DNA from: Mycobacterium sp. 852014-52450_SCH5900713
Lineage (GTDB): Bacteria; Actinomycetota; Actinomycetes; Mycobacteriales; Mycobacteriaceae
Assembly: GCF_001667075.1 (NCBI RefSeq)
Contig: NZ_LZIL01000005.1
Location: 91,283 to 155,282 of the forward strand
Length of the DNA: 64,000 nt
Reading direction: 5' to 3'
Shown: positions 14,825-24,952 of the stretch, in pieces
Layout of the letters: the number at the start of each line of letters is the position of its first letter
How positions within the stretch are numbered: position 1 is the stretch's first letter
The notes under the pieces: model-generated
Database searches by the model: none
What the model saw: only the letters and a program-made list of their open reading frames with translations
Told to the model about the DNA's origin: nothing
Translations under genes and position numbers: made by a program

Positions 14825-16090
14825 TCAGGCCGCCTCGCCGTCCGCTTGGGGCTCCGCCAAGCCGTGCTCCGGATGGATCAGCGTCCGCGTCTCCGGCGCC
14901 AGAATCCAACCGGCTGCGGCGATCACCAGGACAATCCCGCTGATGCCGAAGCCCCAACCGAAGCTCAATTCCTCGGCGGCCCAACCGACCGTCACGGAGC
15001 CGACGATGGCACCCAGATCGGACAGCATCTGCACCGCCGCCACCGGCATTCCAGCGCGCGCCTCGCTGCCGAGAATGTCCGCCACCGCGGCCTGCATCGG
15101 CGACATGAAAACGCCTGTGGTCGCACCGGATACCGCCGCGGCGACCATGAACGCCGGCAACGACGACACGACTCCCAGTGCGGCGGTCGCCACGCCGGAC
15201 GTCGCCAGGCCGATGATCAACAACGTGCGCCGTCCCATTCGGTCGGACAGGTAGCCGCTGGGAACGACGGCCACGGCGTTGCCGGCCGCGAAGGCCGCCA
15301 GTGCCACCCCGATCATTCCGACGCTTTCGCCCATGACGTCGGAGAGAAACAGCGGCACCAGCGCGACGCGCAGCCCAAACGCCGCCCAGCCGGTCGCGAA
15401 ATTGGCCAACAGCGCTGCCCAATAGGCGCGGAATCGCAGCGCCTGGCGCATCGTCACCGTGGACCGTGTCGGCGGACGGGGCGCGGCGAGCTCCGAATGC
15501 CGCAGGCCATAAAACAACACCGCCGCAACCCCCAGCATCGCGATGCCGTACACGATGAATGGCGCGGTCAACCCCCACCCCGCGGTCAGGCCGCCGACGG
15601 CCGGGCCGCCGACCGCGCCCACCATGAACGACGTGGTGAACAACCCGGCGATCCGTCCGCGCGCATCGGGCGGGCTGATGTGGATCATCAGCCCCAACGC
15701 CGAGACGTAAAACATCGTCGAGCCGATGCCGCTGATGGCCCGGAAAGCCAGTAGTTGCCAATAGGCCTGCGAATACGCGCACGCGATGGTGGACAACGCC
15801 ACGATCAGCAAACCACCGATGTAAATCCGGCGCTCGCCCAACCGCTGCACCAGCACCCCGCTCACCGGGGCAAAACACAACCGGCTCAACGAAAAGACGG
15901 TGACCAAGAAAGTCACCGCCTTGATGCTGACCCCGAAGGTATGGGCGAAAGCGGGCATCGCCGGCGAGATGACGCCATAGCCCAGCGCGACCATGACATT
16001 CGCCCAGCTCAGGATCCAGACTTCGCGCGGCAGCCGCGGAGAACGGGAACCACATTCTCGCGAACGGGTAAGCCTGGGGGAAAGAGTCAC
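14825..16090 (-). CDS. MFS transporter
   Basis: A 421-residue major facilitator protein with about 12 hydrophobic segments. The cytoplasmic loop signature between helices 2 and 3 ([14 protein letters not shown]) is repeated in the second half ([15 protein letters not shown]), as expected for the two six-helix bundles. It fits drug/metabolite efflux pumps, but the substrate cannot be read from the sequence. The GTG start overlaps the pgm stop (GTGA), so it is the second gene of a pgm transcript. Confidence 0.88.
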   Translation of the reverse strand: MTLSPRLTRSRECGSRSPRLPREVWILSWANVMVALGYGVISPAMPAFAHTFGVSIKAVTFLVTVFSLSRLCFAPVSGVLVQRLGERRIYIGGLLIVALSTIACAYSQAYWQLLAFRAISGIGSTMFYVSALGLMIHISPPDARGRIAGLFTTSFMVGAVGGPAVGGLTAGWGLTAPFIVYGIAMLGVAAVLFYGLRHSELAAPRPPTRSTVTMRQALRFRAYWAALLANFATGWAAFGLRVALVPLFLSDVMGESVGMIGVALAAFAAGNAVAVVPSGYLSDRMGRRTLLIIGLATSGVATAALGVVSSLPAFMVAAAVSGATTGVFMSPMQAAVADILGSEARAGMPVAAVQMLSDLGAIVGSVTVGWAAEELSFGWGFGISGIVLVIAAAGWILAPETRTLIHPEHGLAEPQADGEAA

Positions 16091-17715
16091 CCAATGACTT
16101 TATTAACCACCTCGCGCGCGGCTTCCTGCACCTCCGCCAAATGCTCGGGGCCATTGAAGGATTCCGCGTAGATTTTGTACACGTCCTCGGTGCCGGACGG
16201 CCGCGCGGCAAACCATGCGTTGGCGGTCGTCACCTTCAATCCGCCCAGCGCCGCGCCGTTGCCGGGCGCGGCGGTGAGTTTCGCGGTGATCGGCTCGCCG
16301 GCCACCTCGGTCGCGGTCACCTGCTCGGGCGAGAGCTTGGCCAGCCGGGCTTTTTGGTCGCGGTCTGCGGGTGCGTCGACCCGCGCGTAGAAGGGTGTGC
16401 CGTATTCGGCGGTCAGCTGCTGGTACCGCTGCGACGGCGTGGACCCGGTGACGGCCAGGATCTCGGAGGCCAGCAGCGCGAGGATGATGCCGTCCTTGTC
16501 GGTGGTCCACACCGAGCCGTCGCGCCGCAGGAACGACGCGCCCGCGGATTCCTCGCCGCCGAACCCGATGGTGCCGCCGATCAGGCCGTCGACAAACCAC
16601 TTGAACCCGACGGGCACCTCGACGAGCTTGCGGCCGATGCCGGCGACCACCCGGTCGATGATCGACGAACTGACCGCCGTCTTGCCGACGGCGATGCCCT
16701 CCGGCCACGACGGCCGGTGCGTGTACAGATAGTCGATGGCCACCGCCAGGTAGTGGTTCGGGTTCATCAGGCCGGCGTCCGGGGTGACGATGCCGTGCCG
16801 GTCGGAGTCCGCGTCGTTGCCGGTGGCGATCTGGTAGCGGTCGCGGTTGGCGATGAGCCCGGCCATCGCGTCGGGCGAACTGCAGTCCATCCGGATCTTG
16901 CCGTCGTGATCGAGCGTCATGAACCGCCACGTCGCGTCGACCAGCGGGTTGACCACGGTCAGGTCCAGACGGTGCCGCTGCGCGATCTCACCCCAGTAGT
17001 CGACGCTCGCCCCGCCGAGCGGATCCGCCCCGATCCGCACGCCGGCCGCGCGGATCGCATCGATGTCGACCACGTTGGGCAGGTCGTCGACGTAGTTGCC
17101 CAGGTAGTCGTGCCGCTGGACGGACTGCAGCGCTCGCGCGAATGGCACCCGCCTCACCCCGGAGCCGTCACGGAGAATTTCGTTGGCGCGCTTGGCAATT
17201 GCGTTCGTCGCGTCGGTATCCGCGGGGCCGCCGTTGGGCGGGTTGTACTTGAAGCCGCCGTCCGACGGCGGGTTGTGCGACGGCGTCACGACGATCCCGT
17301 CGGCCAGCGCTTCGCTGCGGCCACGGTTGTAGGTGAGGATCGCGTGGCTGATCGCCGGTGTCGGGGTGTAGCGATCGCGGGAGTCGATGACGGCCGCTAC
17401 ATCATTGGCCGCGAGGACCTCCAGCGCCGACACCCAGGCCGGCTCGGAAAGGCCATGCGTGTCACGGCCGATGAACAACGGTCCGGTGGTGCCGTGGGCG
17501 GTGCGGTATTCGACGATGGCTTGGGTAATGGCGAGGATGTGGGCCTCGTTGAACGCCCCGTTGAGCGCGGACCCGCGGTGGCCTGACGTGCCGAACACCA
17601 CCTGCTGTGCGACGTCGTCGGCATCGGGCTGGATCGAGTAGTAGGCCGTCACCAGGTGAGGCAAATCGACAAGGTCTTCGGGCTGGGCCGGCTGACCGGC
17701 GCGGGGGTGGGCCAT
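16087..17715 (-). CDS. pgm: alpha-D-glucose phosphate-specific phosphoglucomutase
   Basis: A 542-residue enzyme interconverting glucose-1-phosphate and glucose-6-phosphate, feeding glycogen, trehalose and cell-wall sugar nucleotides. It has the substrate-entry segment FGTSGHRG, the catalytic phosphoserine loop TPSHNPP, the metal loop DADSDRHG, the sugar-binding loop GGEESAG and the phosphate-binding loop ARPSGTED. It is full length and orthologous in position to M. tuberculosis Rv3068c (pgmA). I start at ATG 17715 (MAHPRAGQP) because the upstream 37 codons are not conserved-looking. Confidence 0.96.
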   Translation of the reverse strand: MAHPRAGQPAQPEDLVDLPHLVTAYYSIQPDADDVAQQVVFGTSGHRGSALNGAFNEAHILAITQAIVEYRTAHGTTGPLFIGRDTHGLSEPAWVSALEVLAANDVAAVIDSRDRYTPTPAISHAILTYNRGRSEALADGIVVTPSHNPPSDGGFKYNPPNGGPADTDATNAIAKRANEILRDGSGVRRVPFARALQSVQRHDYLGNYVDDLPNVVDIDAIRAAGVRIGADPLGGASVDYWGEIAQRHRLDLTVVNPLVDATWRFMTLDHDGKIRMDCSSPDAMAGLIANRDRYQIATGNDADSDRHGIVTPDAGLMNPNHYLAVAIDYLYTHRPSWPEGIAVGKTAVSSSIIDRVVAGIGRKLVEVPVGFKWFVDGLIGGTIGFGGEESAGASFLRRDGSVWTTDKDGIILALLASEILAVTGSTPSQRYQQLTAEYGTPFYARVDAPADRDQKARLAKLSPEQVTATEVAGEPITAKLTAAPGNGAALGGLKVTTANAWFAARPSGTEDVYKIYAESFNGPEHLAEVQEAAREVVNKVIG

Positions 17716-17781
17716 GGTTCTCAATTCTGCCCGTGGCGCACCTCGCTGACTTGTCAGGTACTTTTCTGACGTCCCGGATTC

Positions 17782-17795
17782 ACTTACCGGTAAGT
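17782..17795. promoter_or_regulatory. perfect palindrome ACTTACCGGTAAGT
   Basis: A 14-bp perfect palindrome in the 104-bp divergent gap between pgm and crcB. Its size and TTACCGGTAA core resemble operators of TetR-family repressors. No regulator gene is adjacent. Confidence 0.5.
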
Positions 17796-17819
17796 CCTGG
17801 CAAGGGGAAGGGATCGCGC

Positions 17820-18215
17820 GTGGCACACGACTATCGCGAGTTGGCCGCGGTTTTCGCCGGCGGGGCGCTGGGTTCCCTCGCCCGGGCCGGCCTGGGCACG
17901 CTCGCCGCGGGTGATCCAGCGAAATGGCCGTGGCCGACGTTCACGGTGAACATCGTTGGCGCCTTCCTGCTGGGGTACTTCACCACCCGACTGCTCGAGC
18001 GATTGCCGCTGTCGAGTTACCGGCGCCCCCTGCTGGGCACCGGATTGTGCGGCGGGCTCACCACGTTCTCCACGATGCAGGTCGAGACGCTGAGGATGAT
18101 CGAGCACGGCCATTGGACGCTGGCCGCGGGCTACACCCTCACCAGCATCACCTTGGGCTTGCTGGCGGTGCACTTGGCCACCAAATTGGTGCGCCGGGTA
18201 CGGATCCGCGGATGA
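17820..18215 (+). CDS. crcB: fluoride ion channel CrcB (first subunit)
   Basis: A 131-residue Fluc-type fluoride exporter subunit with four hydrophobic helices. It has the family signatures [27 protein letters not shown] (conserved Asn in helix 2) and [13 protein letters not shown] (Phe/Thr/Ser fluoride track). The GTG start is preceded by a purine-rich AAGGGGAAGGG. The next gene overlaps as ATGA, and the pair corresponds to Rv3069-Rv3070. Two-gene Fluc systems assemble as antiparallel heterodimers. Confidence 0.93.
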   Translation: MAHDYRELAAVFAGGALGSLARAGLGTLAAGDPAKWPWPTFTVNIVGAFLLGYFTTRLLERLPLSSYRRPLLGTGLCGGLTTFSTMQVETLRMIEHGHWTLAAGYTLTSITLGLLAVHLATKLVRRVRIRG

Positions 18216-18595
18216 CGGCGGGCGCGGTCACGACGGCTGCGGTATGGGCTGGGGTCGCGCTGATCGGCGGCGTCGGGTCGGTGCTGCGCTTTGTGGTCGA
18301 CCGCGCGGTGGCCCGCCGGGTCGCCCAATCCTTTCCGTTCGGCACGCTGGTCGTGAACATCAGCGGCGCCGCGCTGCTCGGATTTCTCGGCGGCCTGGTG
18401 CTGAGCAAGGAGGCGGCCCTGTTGGCCGGCACCGCCTTCGTCGGCGCCTACACCACGTTTTCCACCTGGATGCTGGAAACTCAGCGGCTCGGCGAGGAGC
18501 GACAGGTGCGCGCGGCGTTCGCCAACATCGTCGTCAGCGTCGTGCTCGGTGAGGCGGCGGCGCTCCTCGCGCAGTCGATTGCCGAGCGGCTTTGA
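18212..18595 (+). CDS. crcB: fluoride ion channel CrcB (second subunit)
   Basis: A 127-residue paralogue of the preceding gene with the same signatures: [30 protein letters not shown] and [17 protein letters not shown]. It is translationally coupled to the first subunit. The two proteins probably form the channel in opposite membrane orientations. No fluoride riboswitch-like structure is recognisable upstream of the pair. Confidence 0.93.
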   Translation: MTAGAVTTAAVWAGVALIGGVGSVLRFVVDRAVARRVAQSFPFGTLVVNISGAALLGFLGGLVLSKEAALLAGTAFVGAYTTFSTWMLETQRLGEERQVRAAFANIVVSVVLGEAAALLAQSIAERL

Positions 18596-18596
18596 G

Positions 18597-19214
18597 TCAC
18601 CCCTGGGGAACGTCGTCGGGCGTCCGGGGCAGCACATAGAGCGCCATCCGCCGGTTCGACATGTCGTGCTCGCCGAGGAATGCGCAGCCGCCCCGCTCGC
18701 AGAATTTGCGCGCCAAGACATTGCGGTGGTCGGGATCGAACATGATGCGCCGACATCGCGGATCAAGGCCCAAGATGCTGCCCACCAAATGCGGCAGCAG
18801 GTAACTGACGTGTCCCCGCTTGATGTAATCCAAATCGGCCACCGCGACATGCAGACCCAGATCGTGCGCATCGTAATCGTACCGAGTGGCGATGGAATCC
18901 TTTGCCGCTCGGTACAATTCGATGTAAGCGCGGTCCGTTCCATCGAGCGTCGCGATGAGTGGGCGGGAGAAGCCGCCTCGGAGCTGCGCCCGCAGATAAT
19001 TACGCCAGCGCGTCATCGGCCACGCGGACTCCCACGCTTCCACCAGGTGCGGCCGGTTCATCCACTCGGCGATCATCTCGGCGTCGGCGTCCGGGTCGAC
19101 GAGACGCAAACCGTACGGCTCGGGCAATGTGGGTATCGGCGGCGGCGGGACGGCGCGCACCTCGTCGGGGATGTCGGTCAATTCCCGCGGCAGTAGGGGA
19201 TCCGCCTCGCTCAT
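18597..19214 (-). CDS. MbtK/IucB-type GNAT acetyltransferase
   Basis: A 205-residue GNAT protein strongly resembling mycobacterial MbtK (Rv1347c), which acylates the lysine side chain in mycobactin. Matching segments are EMIAEWMNRPHLVEAWES, AYIELYRAAKD, DLGLHVAVADL, CRRIMFDPDHRN and FLGEHDMSNRRMALY. The ATG at 19214 overlaps the F420 oxidoreductase stop (ATGA). No mycobactin genes are nearby, so this may be a second or relocated siderophore acyltransferase or a relative with another amine substrate. Confidence 0.85.
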   Translation of the reverse strand: MSEADPLLPRELTDIPDEVRAVPPPPIPTLPEPYGLRLVDPDADAEMIAEWMNRPHLVEAWESAWPMTRWRNYLRAQLRGGFSRPLIATLDGTDRAYIELYRAAKDSIATRYDYDAHDLGLHVAVADLDYIKRGHVSYLLPHLVGSILGLDPRCRRIMFDPDHRNVLARKFCERGGCAFLGEHDMSNRRMALYVLPRTPDDVPQG

Positions 19215-20086
19215 GCCGGTGCCGCCATCGTCCACTGCTCTGCCAGCTCCGAGACCCATTCGGCAGCCGCATCGGGCCGGTCCGGCGGCGCTGCGACGAG
19301 AACCAATTCGTCAACGCCCAACTCGGCGAGGGCGCCGATATCAGCAACGCCCGGATCGCGCAGCGCCACCGCCAGCCGCAGCTGCCCATGATCCCGCCCC
19401 GCCTCGGCACACAGCTGCTCCAGTTTGGCGATGCGGTCCCGGACGGCCCCGACGCCGTCGATGTTGAACCCGTACCAGCCGTCTCCCCACGTCGCCACCC
19501 GGCGCAGCGCCGAATCGCTATTGCCCCCAACCACGATCGGGATCCGACGATCGTGCACCGGCTTGGGGTTGACACGAATGGCATCGAAGCAGACGAAATC
19601 ACCGTCGAACGAAGCGACGTCGTCACGCCATAACGCGCGCATCGCCGCAACGTATTCGGCGGTCCGCGCTCCGCGATGGGCGAAAGGCACTGAAAGCGCG
19701 GCGAATTCCTCCTTCGACCACCCGACACCGATGCCCAATGCCAACCGTCCGCCGCTGAGCCGATCCAGGCTGGCGGCCTGCTTGGCCACCACCACCGGAT
19801 TGTGTTCGGGCAGCAGGAGCACGCCCGTCGCCAGTCCGATCCGAGACGAGGCGGCGGCGGCGAAGCTCAGCGCGATCATCGGATCAAGCCAGTCCGCTTG
19901 TGCGGGAACAGCGATGACGCCGTCATCCGAATAGGGATAGCGAGAGGCGGGCCGGTCGACCATGACGACGTGTTCGCCGACCCACAGCGTGGCGAAGCCG
20001 CAGTCGTCCGCCGCTGACGCGACGGCATCGATCACCGCGCGGTCGGCGCCGGCACCGATTCCCAGGGCGTGCAATCCCAGCCGCAT
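19211..20086 (-). CDS. F420-dependent LLM-class oxidoreductase
   Basis: A 291-residue luciferase-like (alpha/beta)8 barrel: start MRLGLHALGIG, ATLWVGEHVV, ATGVLLLPEHNPVVVAKQAA, LSGGRLALGIGVGWSKEEF and IPIVVGGNSDSALRR are all family landmarks, and the GVGW and GG loops bind the deazaflavin phosphate. It corresponds in position to Rv3072c. The substrate is unknown. It forms one transcript with the downstream acetyltransferase. Confidence 0.9.
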   Translation of the reverse strand: MRLGLHALGIGAGADRAVIDAVASAADDCGFATLWVGEHVVMVDRPASRYPYSDDGVIAVPAQADWLDPMIALSFAAAASSRIGLATGVLLLPEHNPVVVAKQAASLDRLSGGRLALGIGVGWSKEEFAALSVPFAHRGARTAEYVAAMRALWRDDVASFDGDFVCFDAIRVNPKPVHDRRIPIVVGGNSDSALRRVATWGDGWYGFNIDGVGAVRDRIAKLEQLCAEAGRDHGQLRLAVALRDPGVADIGALAELGVDELVLVAAPPDRPDAAAEWVSELAEQWTMAAPA

Positions 20087-20106
20087 CGCCCGATCGTCTC
20101 ACGCGT

Positions 20107-20463
20107 TCAGCGGCTTTTCAGCAGCTCCGCGAGAACGGCCGCCTGGCTGATGTCCGTATCGCGGGTCGCGGTCACCAGGGTGAGAACACCGCGCCCGGTA
20201 AGCCTCCGCAGCTCCTCCAGCGCCGCGTTACCCCGCAGTTCCGCCCTGTACCGCGAGGCGAATTCGTCGAATCGTTCGGGCCGGTGCTGATACCACTCGC
20301 GCAGGTCCTTCGAAGGTGCGACCTCCTTGCACCAGATACCCACCCGCGGGTCCTCCTTGCGCACTCCGCGCGGCCAGACTCTGTCGACCAGCACGCGCTG
20401 ACCCTCGTCTGGGGTGACGTCTTCGTAGACTCGCGCCACCCGGATCCGACTCTTGGCGCTCAT
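20107..20463 (-). CDS. DUF488 family protein
   Basis: A 118-residue protein with the DUF488 pattern: VLVDRVWPRGVRKED, WCKEVAPSKDLREWY, RFDEFASRYRAEL and LTLVTATRDTDISQAAVLAELL. This matches the family often annotated as uroporphyrin-III methyltransferase-like, which is a misnomer; the function is unknown. It corresponds to Rv3073c. It is divergent from the HNH gene with a 55-bp gap that holds the SOS box. Confidence 0.88.
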   Translation of the reverse strand: MSAKSRIRVARVYEDVTPDEGQRVLVDRVWPRGVRKEDPRVGIWCKEVAPSKDLREWYQHRPERFDEFASRYRAELRGNAALEELRRLTGRGVLTLVTATRDTDISQAAVLAELLKSR

Positions 20464-20510
20464 ACTCGCCAGCGTAGCCACGCACGCGTTGTCAGTGACC
20501 CCATTTATTA

Positions 20511-20526
20511 TCGAACTTATGTTCGA
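20511..20526. promoter_or_regulatory. mycobacterial SOS (LexA) box
   Basis: TCGAACTTATGTTCGA is a perfect match to the mycobacterial LexA consensus TCGAAC-N4-GTTCGA. The ATG of the HNH gene lies inside it (20519-20521), so LexA binding would block initiation of that gene directly. Confidence 0.85.
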
Positions 20527-21793
20527 AGAATTGGCGGAAGGTGACCCGCCGGCCGACGAATCGGCGCTGATAGAGCGCATCGCGGAGCTGGAGACGGTCA
20601 AATGCGCGGCCGCCGCGGAACAGGCCCGAGCGGCTGCCGCCCTGGACGCGGCCCGTCGTGCCTCCGAAGCGGCGGCAGGGGTGCCCGCCGCGCGGCGAGG
20701 ACGCGGCGTGGCCGGTGAGGTCGCACTGGCGCGGCGCGATTCCCCCGCGCGGGGCGGCCGGCATCTCGGCTTCGCCAAGGCCCTCGTCTACGAGATGCCG
20801 CACACCCTGGCGGCGCTGGAATGCGGGGCGCTGTCGGAGTGGCGCGCGACGCTGATCGTGCGAGAGAGCGCCTGCCTGGACGTCGACGACCGCCGCGCAT
20901 TGGACGCGGAGTTGTGCGCCGACCCGGCGAGCCTGGCCGGCATGGGCGACGCGCGAGTGGCCGCGGCCGCGAAAGCAATCGCCTACCGGCTGGATCCCCA
21001 CGCCGTCGTCGAGCGGGCGGCCAAGGCCGAGCAGGAACGCACGGTCATCATTCGGCCGGCGCCCGACACGATGACGTACCTCACCGCGTTACTCCCTGTG
21101 GCCCAGGGCGTTTCGGTGTACGCCGCGCTGCGGCGCGAAGCGGATGCCCGCGGTGATGGGCGCTCACGCGGACAGGTGATGGCAGACACCTTGGTCGAAA
21201 GGGTCACCGGCCGCAGCGCCACGGTCCCGACTCCGATCGCGGTCAACTTGGTGCTATCGGACGAGACGCTGCTCGGCGGTGACGATGCGCCGGCCGACAT
21301 CTCCGGCTACGGTCCCATCCCCGCGGCGGTCGCGCGCGCGATGGTCAGCAGCGCTGTCACCGACCGACGTTCGCGCGCGACGCTGCGCAGGCTTTATACG
21401 CACCCCCGGGCCGGAGCGCTGGTGGCGATGGAGTCGCGGGCACGCATCTTTCCCCGCGGGCTGGCCACTTTCATCGGGCTGCGCGATCAGCGTTGCCGCA
21501 CACCGTACTGCGGCGCGCCGATCAGGCACCGCGACCACGCACAGCCGTGGGCCGACGGCGGCCCGACCACCGCGGACAACGGTCTGGGTCTGTGCGAAAG
21601 CTGCAACTACACAAAGGAAGCCGCGGGCTGGCGGGTCAGCACCGGTGTCGACGAAAACCACACCCATAGAGCACTATTCACGACGCCGACCGGCAAGAGC
21701 TACCGATCGACGGCCCCGCCGCGCGCCCCCGCGATCACGGTCAGCAAGGTGGAAATCCGCATCGGAGTGTCACTCGCGCGGCATGCGGCCTAG
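20519..21793 (+). CDS. 13E12-repeat family HNH endonuclease (DUF222)
   Basis: A 424-residue protein of the mycobacterial REP13E12 family. The N-terminal DUF222 region is Ala-rich and helical ([32 protein letters not shown]). The C terminus has a complete HNH nuclease motif: [20 protein letters not shown], then [19 protein letters not shown], with the zinc cysteines and catalytic His. The start is ATG 20519 within the SOS box, indicating DNA-damage induction. It corresponds to Rv3074 in order. It overlaps the convergent DsbA-like gene by four bases. Confidence 0.92.
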   Translation: MFEELAEGDPPADESALIERIAELETVKCAAAAEQARAAAALDAARRASEAAAGVPAARRGRGVAGEVALARRDSPARGGRHLGFAKALVYEMPHTLAALECGALSEWRATLIVRESACLDVDDRRALDAELCADPASLAGMGDARVAAAAKAIAYRLDPHAVVERAAKAEQERTVIIRPAPDTMTYLTALLPVAQGVSVYAALRREADARGDGRSRGQVMADTLVERVTGRSATVPTPIAVNLVLSDETLLGGDDAPADISGYGPIPAAVARAMVSSAVTDRRSRATLRRLYTHPRAGALVAMESRARIFPRGLATFIGLRDQRCRTPYCGAPIRHRDHAQPWADGGPTTADNGLGLCESCNYTKEAAGWRVSTGVDENHTHRALFTTPTGKSYRSTAPPRAPAITVSKVEIRIGVSLARHAA

Positions 21794-22488
21794 GTCCCTT
21801 GGTCGGTGAACCGCGAGACGTCGACGACTTCACCGCGATTGATGCTGACCCAGTCGCGCCCATCGAGGTAGGGACGCAGACTTCGACCGATCAGGTCGAC
21901 ATCGGCCGCGGACTTGGGCCGCTGCAGCTCGTAGACGTGGGGCAACTCGGCCATGCCGGTGACGACATTCCACAGCGTCAGGGCTTTCGGCCCGGTTGGC
22001 GGATCCACCAGGACCGGACCAAAGAGGCACTGTCCCAACAGGAACAGGGTCGGCACCCCGTAGCCGCCGGCATCGATCACCCGTTGATGGTCGCGGTGTA
22101 TCTCGTCGTGGGTTGTCGGATCGCTCAACGCCGCATCGAAAACCGACGCCTCGGCGCCGATGTCACTCAGCAAGCGCCGGGCAACCGCGGGATCGTGCGG
22201 CTTGCCGCCTAGCGTGTGCAGTTCATGTCCGATGGCGGCGTACCAGCGATCCAGCAGCGACATGTCCGTTCGGCGCAGTAGCGCCCCGATGCGCATCAAA
22301 GACCATCCATACGACCACTCCCGCTCCCACGGGTGCTTCTGGCCCTCTGACCGGTTGACCTCCTCGAGGCTGAAGAATCGCCAGTCGACGGTGATGCCCA
22401 GTTGCTCGCGAACGTCGCGGATCCACAACGAGGTCTGGTAGGCGAAAGGGCACATCGGGTCGAAATGGAAGTCCACCACAATGCTCAT
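21790..22488 (-). CDS. DsbA-family thioredoxin-fold protein
   Basis: A 232-residue thioredoxin-fold protein: [20 protein letters not shown] has the strand-loop-helix of the DsbA/HCCA-isomerase group, and [14 protein letters not shown] carries the cis-proline. The active site DPMCPFA has a single Cys, not CxxC, which suggests a mycothiol- or glutathione-type transferase/nitroreductase (as in Rv2466c relatives) rather than a disulfide isomerase. There is no signal peptide, so it is cytosolic. Confidence 0.82.
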   Translation of the reverse strand: MSIVVDFHFDPMCPFAYQTSLWIRDVREQLGITVDWRFFSLEEVNRSEGQKHPWEREWSYGWSLMRIGALLRRTDMSLLDRWYAAIGHELHTLGGKPHDPAVARRLLSDIGAEASVFDAALSDPTTHDEIHRDHQRVIDAGGYGVPTLFLLGQCLFGPVLVDPPTGPKALTLWNVVTGMAELPHVYELQRPKSAADVDLIGRSLRPYLDGRDWVSINRGEVVDVSRFTDQGT

Positions 22489-22507
22489 CTCGGACCCGTT
22501 CCGCCGC

Positions 22508-23431
22508 TCAGTAGTGATAGGTGTCCGACGGCGCGGGGGAATGATCCCGTTCTTCGTCGTCGAATTCCGACGATTCTATGTCGTAGGCGCGAGCCAGCTC
22601 GAGGATCTTGGTGGCCCTGGCAATCCGCGGCAGGTCGGAGCCGTTGCGGATCTCTCCCCCATCGCGTTCGAATTCGGCGAAAAACTCCTTGGCCCAAGAG
22701 ATTTCGTCCTGCGACGGCGACAGGCCCTCGTTCACCACGGCGCATTGATCCGGGGTCAGGCAGATTTTGCCCGTCATCCCGAACTCCACGGAGACGGCGG
22801 TGGCTTCGATGAGTTTCAAAGCGTTGGAGCCGATCGTGGGTCCGTCGATTGCGCTCGGCAGGCTGGCCGCCTTGGCGGCGATGGTGAAGCGCGACCGGGC
22901 GTAGGCCAGCGTGCTCGGGTCTTCCCCGAAACCGGTATCGCGGCGGAAATCGCCGATGCCGAAGGCGAGCCGGAAGGTGCCCTTCGCCGCGGCTATTTCG
23001 GTGATGCGTTCCAGCCCGCGGGCCGTTTCCACCAGCGCCACGATCGGCACGTTCGGCAGCCGTTGCGCGGTCTCGGTGACGTGGTCCACCGATTCGACCA
23101 TCGCCAGCATCACCCCGCCCACCGGAGTGCCGGCCAGCGCGGCGAGGTCGTCCGCCCACCACGGGGTGCCGAAGCCGTTGACGCGGACCCAGTCGGTGTT
23201 GCCGGCGCCCAGCCAACTCACCACGTTGTCGCGGGCGGTGTGCTTGTCTTTCGGCGCGACGGCGTCCTCGATGTCGAGTACGACGATGTCGGCCCGGGAA
23301 TGTGCCGCGGACTGGAACCGGTCGGCGTGGGCACCGTTCACCAGGAGCCAACTCCGGGCCAACACGGGATCGATGCGGTAGCCGATGACGTCGTCGGGCT
23401 CCGTCGCGCTGCTATTGACCTGGTCGTACAT
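22508..23431 (-). CDS. citE: HpcH/HpaI-type CoA ester lyase, CitE-like
   Basis: A 307-residue TIM-barrel lyase: [29 protein letters not shown] (metal-binding Glu/Asp), [14 protein letters not shown] and [13 protein letters not shown] are typical of the CitE/CLYBL group acting on citryl-, malyl- or citramalyl-CoA. It corresponds to Rv3075c. There is no citrate lyase alpha or gamma subunit nearby, so it is a stand-alone enzyme. I start at ATG 23431 because the upstream extension lacks family features. Confidence 0.87.
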   Translation of the reverse strand: MYDQVNSSATEPDDVIGYRIDPVLARSWLLVNGAHADRFQSAAHSRADIVVLDIEDAVAPKDKHTARDNVVSWLGAGNTDWVRVNGFGTPWWADDLAALAGTPVGGVMLAMVESVDHVTETAQRLPNVPIVALVETARGLERITEIAAAKGTFRLAFGIGDFRRDTGFGEDPSTLAYARSRFTIAAKAASLPSAIDGPTIGSNALKLIEATAVSVEFGMTGKICLTPDQCAVVNEGLSPSQDEISWAKEFFAEFERDGGEIRNGSDLPRIARATKILELARAYDIESSEFDDEERDHSPAPSDTYHY

Positions 23432-23616
23432 CTTTAGCTGATCAGCCGTCTTTCGTAATCGCCAACGTGGGGTTAGTGCCTTAACCGTAGCGATATCTCC
23501 AAACGGGCGGTCGGGCATGCCCCGGGAAAGCCAAGACGCCCGGGGCGCGCGGCACGCCCGACGACGCCCCGCGGCGGGGAACCCTTTGCTTTACTGCATC
23601 TTCGCCTCGACCGACG

Positions 23617-23655
23617 AAGGCCGCCCGGGCGGAGGGAACTCGCCCGGGCGGCCTT
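23617..23655 (-). terminator. strong hairpin terminator downstream of the ferritin-like gene
   Basis: Perfect 15-bp arms AAGGCCGCCCGGGCG and CGCCCGGGCGGCCTT flank a 9-base loop, 18 bases after the stop of the ferritin-like gene. No long T-tract is present, as is common in mycobacteria. Confidence 0.85.
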
Positions 23656-23673
23656 GCAGATTCGCCTGATCGA

Positions 23674-24636
23674 CTAGTTGATGCCGACGACCTCTTGCGC
23701 GATCGCGGCGACACGCGTCTGTGCGGCCGACACGACCCGCTGGCGGTTCTTGTTCGCCTCTTCGTAGGCGATGATCGCCCGCACGTCGCTCGGGTTGGTG
23801 AGGTCCTTCACCTCGGCGACGGCCTCGCTGACGTTGAGCTCGTCGTAGTTGGCGATGGGCAGCTCGTCGGCGTCGAGCACCCCTACTGCGGCGCGTGCCG
23901 CGTGCAGCGCATCGGCCGTCTGCCGGGCCCCCTCGTTGCGGGTGACCCTTTCGGCCGCCTCGAGAGCGGCGTTCCGCGACGCCGCGAGGGCGCGGGTCGC
24001 CACGTCACCGGCGTAGGCGCCCCGGCTCACCAGCTCGTTGAAGGTCGGCCTGGCCGAACGCAGCGCGTCCGCGGCCCTGTCCACACCCCGGACCGACCAC
24101 TCGACCGGCAGGTTCACCAGTTTGACCGCCGTACCGGCCGCCGCCTGCAGCGGTGTCCGGCGCAACGCGGCGGGGCCACCAAGCGCATCCTCGGCAAGCA
24201 CGGTCGTCAGCCAATCGACGGTCGCCGAATGCGCCGTGATCAGCCGCGTCGCCAGGCTCTCGATTTCGGGAAGCTGCGCCGCGACGGCCAGGGCTTTGAG
24301 GTAGCGGGCGCGGTCCAGCAACTGGTCCTCCAGCGCCAGGTCACCCAGAAGCGCCTCGTCGAACGGCTGGGCCTGTTCGGTCAGTGCTTTGACCGCAGCG
24401 GCGGCGCGGCCCAGGAAGGGGCCGACGATGTCCGGGACACCGCCGAGCTCACGGATCGCCTTCTCTATGGCCTCGGAGCGCTCGCGCCCGTTCGACGCGT
24501 TCTGCGTCAGCTCGCGCTCGACCGCCTCGGTACGCGCTTGTGCGATGCGCGTTTCGGCGACCTGGATCTCCGTGTTGGTCAGCTGGTGAAGCGCACGCAA
24601 CTGCGCCAGCACCGTCGTCTTGTCCGATGAAGTCAT
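23674..24636 (-). CDS. ferritin-like domain protein, probable stress protein
   Basis: This protein of about 320 residues is almost entirely helical. The first 150 residues (LRALHQLTNTEIQVAETRIA, LALEDQLLDRARYLKALAVA, ATRLITAHSATVDWLTTVL) have the spacing of a four-helix ferritin-like bundle. The C terminus (LPIANYDELNVSEAVAEVKD, VRAIIAYEEANKNRQRVVSA) is a separate helical module. I start at the ATG preceded by AGGAGG. A sigma-F-like promoter lies about 60 bases upstream and a strong terminator downstream, so it is a monocistronic stress gene. Confidence 0.75.
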   Translation of the reverse strand: MTSSDKTTVLAQLRALHQLTNTEIQVAETRIAQARTEAVERELTQNASNGRERSEAIEKAIRELGGVPDIVGPFLGRAAAAVKALTEQAQPFDEALLGDLALEDQLLDRARYLKALAVAAQLPEIESLATRLITAHSATVDWLTTVLAEDALGGPAALRRTPLQAAAGTAVKLVNLPVEWSVRGVDRAADALRSARPTFNELVSRGAYAGDVATRALAASRNAALEAAERVTRNEGARQTADALHAARAAVGVLDADELPIANYDELNVSEAVAEVKDLTNPSDVRAIIAYEEANKNRQRVVSAAQTRVAAIAQEVVGIN

Positions 24637-24694
24637 CAAAAATTCGCCTCCTGCGTTGATTGTTGGATCGGCACGAAAGCGCCTCTGTTGGGGC

Positions 24695-24720
24695 TACCCA
24701 TTCCGGCGGCGGCAAATAAC
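24695..24720 (-). promoter_or_regulatory. sigma-F-like promoter of the ferritin-like gene
   Basis: On the minus strand GTTA (24717-24720), a 17-base spacer and GGGTAG (24694-24699) match the mycobacterial sigma-F pattern GTTT-N15-17-GGGTA with one mismatch in the -35. It lies about 58 bases before the start codon. Confidence 0.55.
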
Positions 24721-24800
24721 ATGGCCTCCGCCATGTGATCCAGATCGCTTTTACGGCGAGGGCATCCCGGCGGAGCAAACAAGTCGATGCCCCTGCGAGA

Positions 24801-24825
24801 GTTTCACGCCTGCCCTCCGGGGTAG
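24801..24825 (+). promoter_or_regulatory. sigma-F-like promoter of the WGxxGxxG gene
   Basis: GTTT (24801-24804), a 15-base spacer and GGGTAG (24820-24825) match the sigma-F consensus. The distance to the ATG at 24953 is about 130 bases, implying a long leader. Confidence 0.6.
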
Positions 24826-24952
24826 CCATGCTTTGCCACGCCGCCGCTTCGGTGGAGCGTCGCTTTCCGCGAGGACTAGAGCACCCTGGTCCTTCAAATG
24901 TGTCTCGGCACCCTTCAGGGCTTCGACCGAGGCAAACCCGCTAGGAGTACAC

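Noticed and set aside
17716..17819. Fluoride riboswitch before the crcB pair
   Set aside because: The 104-bp gap lacks the conserved riboswitch core and is taken up by the pgm start, the palindrome and the ribosome-binding site.
22485..23351. Second long minus-strand frame over citE
   Set aside because: Arg-rich composition with no motif; the CitE frame fits the whole span.
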